A DNA stretch of 64,000 nt, from positions 102,872,501 to 102,936,500 of the forward strand of contig CM060881.1 in assembly GCA_030762935.1 (NCBI GenBank). The letters are read 5' to 3'. This stretch comes from Hymenopus coronatus (taxonomy: Eukaryota > Arthropoda > Insecta > Mantodea > Hymenopodidae). A program made the translations under genes and the position numbers. The notes beneath the pieces are model-generated. The model was not told where the DNA came from and did not search any database. It was given only the letters and a program-made list of their open reading frames with translations. How positions within the stretch are numbered: position 1 is the first letter of the stretch; the number at the start of each line of letters is the position of its first letter. Positions 58,966-64,000 of the stretch are shown piece after piece.

Positions 58966-59781
58966 ACTTTTTTCACACGTACTATATACATAGTGTATAG
59001 AGAAGGTATTGTAATGCGTCAAAAATTCGATACCGGAAATGCATGTTTTAGAACTACCTGAATCCCAAAAAAAGAAAAATGTTTTTAGAAGAATGTCCGT
59101 GTGTCTGTGTGGATGTGTATGTCGTGGGCAGAAAAGTCCGTTATATACCAAACTCGGTATTTAAGTTTAATATTCCCAAGGAAGCTAAACGAAGATTTCC
59201 AAGAACATTCCCCTACTCCCAACTACCCTTTGTATGGAAATTTTTTCGAAAATTTTGATTCTCTCAAAAATGGCTCTAAAGATTTCGATTAAAGTGTCGT
59301 TCTTAAAGATGTTTACATGACAAATAAAATGTATATCTTCAATTTTCTGGGAATAGTCTTTGAAGACATGTTTATTCTGGATGAATTTTGTGGAATTTTG
59401 CATAGGTGATAAACCGTAACAAATGGACAACTTCACAAAAAATATAGCTCTAGTTAAAACACAATTTACGTTATACACACTTTTTTTTTCGTAGAGTTGA
59501 CCGTTTTTGGGATATTCCTTGTTATTGGTTTCAGCTTTACTTATGCATTTCTCATATGGGAATTTGTCAGCTCCTGTCAAACAAAAGAACTTCAATTACA
59601 TAGCAATTAAATTTTAATAAATTTGACTATCGCTTTAGCCTATGTACTCCCTTATTTCCCGTCTACTTACAAGGAAGCGAGTAATAAGAACCTTTTCTGC
59701 TACTTTTTTCTCGATTATTAGCATTAAGTAAATGGAAGAATAAGATTTTAACAATAATTTTTGCAGAGATGTAGGGAAAGT
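58966..59781 (+). repeat. Family A copy, 816 bp
   Basis: Opens with ACTTTTTTCACACG and a good palindrome (ATAGTGTATAGAGAAGG) and closes with TGTAGGGAAAGT at 59770-59781. It is one of the most complete copies and useful for defining the ends. Confidence 0.8.
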
Positions 59782-59988
59782 CCCGTGAATGGTGCACAGC
59801 AGATTTTATCTTTTAACTGTCATGGATTCTAATCTTCTCTCATTGGTTTCTTTTTTAGAATAGGTGGAAATTAATACTGAGTAATGAGTATATAGTAGAA
59901 TAGGTTCGCGTCTCTTATACGGCCGGCGGTAGGCTTGCTATGCGCGCTGAGCGGGCCCAGTAAATATACTACGGTTTGCTCCTAACGC

Positions 59989-60350
59989 CTATTCAGCCTT
60001 AGGTTGATCCTCGTGCAAACAAAACCCAGGCGACCAGTGCACCGTTATAATGTAACCTTCCGCCATTCGCGCCAAAAATGCTGTCATATTTTTACGACAA
60101 TGCGATGCGTACACGCGGCATACTGTAATTAAGACGTACAGAGCCCCTATTCCGATAAGTTAAACGGCGTTAATTTAACTCATAGGTATTTGTATATAAA
60201 ACATTATTCAATTTAAGAATCAAATCATTCTGTAATTTAGGTTTTTAGCTTCGGTTTACATTCTTCCACGCAGTACTACTGTGTTGTAGCGCGGTCCACT
60301 GGCCACGTGGATCCGTTTTGACGCGGATCAACCTAAGAGTGAATGAATAG
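59989..60350. mobile_element. MITE-like element with inverted termini
   Basis: CTATTCAGCCTTAGGTTGAT at 59989 and its near-complement ending ATCAACCTAAGAGTGAATGA at ~60347 form terminal inverted repeats with a perfect 13-bp core (59998-60010 and 60325-60337). The ~360 bp interior is richer in CpG than the flanks and codes for nothing recognisable. Only one copy is seen. Confidence 0.5.
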
Positions 60351-62257
60351 AAAGTAAGTTATTTCTAATAAAGAAAGAATAAAATAAAAGTATCTACATT
60401 ATTTAAAGTCAGGAGTTGCTAAAAAGCCAAACCTTTTTTGACAGCCATATAAGGTATATGAACCAATTAAGACCATGAAGACCATAAGGTCAGCTAATGG
60501 TTTCTGAAAAACTTCTGCATAATATGGTGGTGCTCTGTTGACACTTGGAACATATCAACCGATGTTTTCTTCTCAGTATGTGTGAGAACAGAGAAGAAGC
60601 AAGTTGTGCATATGGACCTGATTTAGCTTATACTAATAATTGCTAAGTATATTGTCATTTATGGCGCAATGTATTCTTTACTAAAATATGTTGTAATATA
60701 AATTGTATTAAATAGTATTGAATATACCTTCCTACTCTATAAACTGTTTTATGATGGCATCGTATTTGCTGTTTTTATTGGTAAAAATTAAAGAGAGAGC
60801 ATAAATAGATCTTAAAGGCCTGAGGTATATTTGCAAAGAGGACAAAATAGTGGATGTGACAATACGCAAAAGTTGTCATATATAAGTTCATGAAGTTTGT
60901 GTTGATATTAAAAGAAAGATTGTTCATTTTCAGTGTCAAGAATGTAACAGAGCTTAAGTAAACATTTGTGGTTATCCTTTTTAATTTTGGATATGTGTAA
61001 GTAAATTTGTCGTTACTGAGTTTTTATGTATACTTTTTGTTTAATAAGAAATATTTTTGTTCACAAACTTAATTCATTATTCAGATGATCACGTCTATTT
61101 GTACCTCAAGTAAAATAACATGAAATGGCTGCATAATAACCCCTTGGTTTAATAAAGTCAATCTCTCCCATTTTAGAAAACGAAAAAAAATTAACATCTT
61201 GTGCCTTGGGTTGTTCAATAAAATGTACATGTTCCTTTTCCTCAAGGTTCAGTATATAGGATTAATCTAATTTTTAAAAAGTTGTAGTAGGTGTGAATTA
61301 ACATTGAATAAAACCTTAGCATGGCCTTATTCAGAACACCTGCCTCAGAAAATTGGTCATTTATCTCATAACTTTTCTCTGAGAAATGATTGCAATTTGG
61401 TGATGAATGCTATTTTTAAATTCCTTCCAATTGTGTGGGCTGTTTTGTAACCTTTCTCTTTTAATTCTTGTTAGAAATAAAAATTTCAGGGGACTAAATC
61501 GGAGTCACTCGCAGATTCCGAATCATCAATGATCAGCTTTTGGGAACAGAATACCCGAATAGAGTAATTTCTGTTAGCAAGTTCCATCTATTAACAAACA
61601 CTTGTCATGTTTGCAAGAGTTCATCTCATACTGAAACCTCGCGCTTCACCACCGGCTGATTAAAATTCGTAAAACCTACTCTATGCTGATCACCCAGTGG
61701 TTACAATCTGCATAACAGCTTCCTATTTTGTTTGAAGTTGTTCCTGCTCACTGATGATAAACACGAGGGTTTCTATGCATGTTGTAATAACTATCTACGT
61801 ATAAAGCTAAGCAAAATAGTTATTTCACACGTAAGCACTTTTTAATATCAACTCATTCTTTCCCATGGGAAGAAACTCTGGCTCACCGGTGGCGCGGGTG
61901 TGTTCCTGGTAGTTGCCAGCGTTTTTGTTTAAAAGAAAAACTTAAATGCCAGATCATTTATTCCGTTTATATATGAAATTTACGTATATTCTTACAAATG
62001 TAATTTTCCATGAAGTATTCTTGCATTGGTGATATTGTTCTAAGATGAAGGAATGGGTAACATCACTTAACAGTAAATAATTATGAAACTTTAAAATATT
62101 TATGTTGACAAAGGTAATAGATTAATGTCACACTAGTTTTTAGAGCTTTCAGAAAATGTGCTCTTGTCGTTTTTAATGCGAATTTTGAAATTTCTCTCTG
62201 TGTATTTACATAACGTTAAATATACATAGAATAATAGATGTTACCAATTGCTTGCCT
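60351..62257. other. No feature recognised
   Basis: Nearly 2 kb of AT-rich sequence between the MITE-like element and family B copy 2, without open frames or repeat matches. Confidence 0.4.
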
Positions 62258-63000
62258 TTTGAGTAAAGAAGAGGCATAAAATTTGCTCGATGCTCCTACT
62301 AATAATCTAATGTGCACTCTGCAACCAACTGCATGGAAAGCAAGAACAATAATTCCTTCAGTGCTGTTGCAATATTTTGCGTTTGAAATACGTAATCTAC
62401 CTTTTATAATTTTAATACACCCATTGAAGGCTCCTGATTGCTCTATTACGTTTCTCGCATTAGTATTTATACTTCGGATATGAACACATGCACATTTTCA
62501 TAGGTTTCGTGATAATTAATAGCCGTAACATAAATAATTGCAAAAACGATGACAATTGTTGTAGCATTAATATATTAAACCACAAGCTCCTTAACTTCAT
62601 TAATATTATTATAATCGCATTGTAACGCCAAGTATGAGAAATAATTTGTAATTAACACCTTCATATTTAAAGCAGTGATTATGAACAGGAATCTGGGTAA
62701 TTACTTGGGATGTAACCAATTTGAAAGAAGCGCCTTCTGTCGTACTCACTTACATTGATTGCGTAATTGAATTTTCTGAGCGCAGAACTTTGCTGCAAAG
62801 AAACACTTACTACGCCACTTTCTATAAATAAAAAAGATTTCTATTTGATAGAAATAAACGTAGGTGTCGGTAGCTTGCATGTTAGAATATTTTCTGTTCT
62901 ATACCAGGCTCAATCATGGCAGAAGGACAATACTGCTGTCATGTGTTTCTGCATGCACGGATCAAGACTGTTTACTGCGGCACAACATCAAGCGAATTAT
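62258..63000 (+). repeat. Family B repeat, copy 2
   Basis: This is the partner of 33905-34630, with small indels and perhaps 25-30 percent divergence by eye. It ends where an AAT microsatellite begins (63000-63040). Confidence 0.6.
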
Positions 63001-63040
63001 ATAATAATAATAATATTATTAATAATAATAGTAATAACGA
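63000..63040 (+). repeat. AAT/ATT microsatellite
   Basis: Interrupted AAT units border family B copy 2. Confidence 0.8.
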
Positions 63041-63681
63041 TTCCACTAATTCACTGCACAAATCATAATCATCATCATTATAACCGTCCTAAAGATATAA
63101 TAAAGCACATAACAGTTGAAAGAAACGAAAGCTATACAGAAATAATAAGAAGAGCAAATAAGTAAATAAATAATGTATGCTACCCCGGCACTTAGGTAAC
63201 TATACCTAGCATACATTCAATTTTAATTCTGTCCAAAATAAATATTACAAATTATCTATTTAAATATTATTATCTATTTAATTTTTTCAGATATTAATTA
63301 ATTGAACTACGAACTCAAGATCAATTTCAAATCAGTATTTCTTTTTTGGCTGTGAAAAAATAAATGTAAATCTAATGACAAAAGGAATGTTTTGCTATAA
63401 TTATGCAACTCTTCATGCACTTATTTACAAGAAAAATCGCGAAAAAGCCTTCGGTCGGGTTGATCGGCCCGGGGGTATAAATCGTCCTCTCGAATAGAAG
63501 TTGCACATGTTAATGCGACAGTTCACGTGGTGCTAATTGTAGATCACAGATAGCAAAATCTTATATTATTAAACTCAAGCTCTACAACCATTTTAAAGTT
63601 TGAACCCAGATAATATGGCCATACGGTATAGCCCAGGCATGGGGAGCCTGAACTCCGAGAGATCAACGTCGGTAAATGTAA
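63041..63681. other. No gene seen
   Basis: AT-rich, holding only the short inverted repeat at 63172-63217 and a small GC patch at 63445-63475. Confidence 0.4.
63172..63217. other. Short inverted repeat
   Basis: AATGTATGCTA (63172-63182) pairs with TAGCATACATT (63207-63217) across a 24-nt loop in AT-rich DNA. Confidence 0.5.
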
Positions 63682-63955
63682 ATGGTGTGCTGTTTATGGA
63701 CGCTCTTTAACTACTGTAGTTCTCAGTGTCCCATTCTATACTGGGCGTGAAAGACCGCTTAATTTTGCTCAGGCTTGAGGTTCTTTTATGTAACGTAAAT
63801 CTACGACACGGGACCAACGGCTTTACTTCCCTTCCGAAGGAAGTCATGCTAAGGATTTTTACGTCCGAAAATTTCCACCGTCCTCCACCGGGTTTGAACC
63901 CACGATCTTGGGTATATGAAGTTAGCGTGGTAACCATTACGTCACGGAGGACAAC
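63682..63955 (-). repeat. SINE-1 copy g with a short internal deletion
   Basis: On the minus strand the head begins with GTCCTCC and closes with GGAGGAC, a complete 7-bp acceptor-like pairing. About 18 bp are missing from the body compared with other copies (between TTTTGCTCAG and CTTGAGGTTC on the plus strand). Confidence 0.8.
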
Positions 63956-64000
63956 TCAACGGTAAGTGTGGTGCAGAACAGCGATAATACTTCAATAAAA

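Noticed and set aside
58620..59000. 126-codon open frame
   Set aside because: No recognised motif, no splice-like flanks, and its end lies within a family A copy.
1..64000. CRISPR arrays, rRNA genes, bacterial operons or viral genomes
   Set aside because: No regularly spaced identical repeats, no rRNA-like blocks, no gene clusters. Composition and repeat content are those of an insect nuclear genome.

Overview
The window looks like insect nuclear DNA: AT-rich, gene-poor and dense in decayed transposable elements (mariner, Tc1, pogo and LINE fragments, plus several families of tRNA-derived SINEs). Large introns and abundant tRNA-SINEs suggest a big-genome hemimetabolous insect such as a cockroach, termite or orthopteroid. 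That placement is inference from repeat style only. There are no prokaryotic features: no operons, no ribosome binding sites, no CRISPR.

Only one host gene is well supported. At 46001-46610 (+) lies a first coding exon with an upstream in-frame stop, a good start context, a signal-peptide-like N-terminus, a Gly/Ser-rich linker and the start of a receptor amino-terminal domain. It ends in a consensus phase-1 splice donor. It resembles the N-terminus of insect NMDA-type glutamate receptor subunit 2 (Nmdar2), a tentative name. If this is right, everything to the right of 46611 is intron sequence and at least 17 kb of it is in the window. Two weaker exon candidates are at 28111-28266 (-) and 54115 (+).

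Layout. 1-298: tRNA-SINE. 730-15,735: mostly copies of an unclassified ~0.85 kb repeat (called family A here), with a full-length mariner fossil (2271-3958) split by a tRNA-SINE. 16,896-18,510: pogo/Tigger-like transposase fossil with a PHD-like tail. 19,117-20,500: more family A. 20,690-20,870: an orphan heat-shock-promoter-like stretch. 23,705-24,572: mariner derivative with very long terminal inverted repeats. 24,893-31,577: SINEs, family A and a transposase fragment. 30,743-33,796: nested stack (family A interrupted by a SINE-2 dimer and SINE-1, followed by a Tc1 element). 33,905-34,630 and 62,258-63,000: a second unclassified repeat (family B). 35,065-44,785: SINEs, family A, three mariner-type remnants. 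45,100-63,955: the gene exon and its putative intron, with family A, SINEs, a LINE remnant, a perfect 22-bp hairpin and a MITE-like element.

I see no coherent multi-gene system. The most novel material is the family A repeat, the tandem tRNA-containing SINE-2, the pogo element with its zinc-finger-like tail, and the hairpin at 56,582-56,633. All family assignments come from reading the sequence and from remembered family patterns. No database search was possible.
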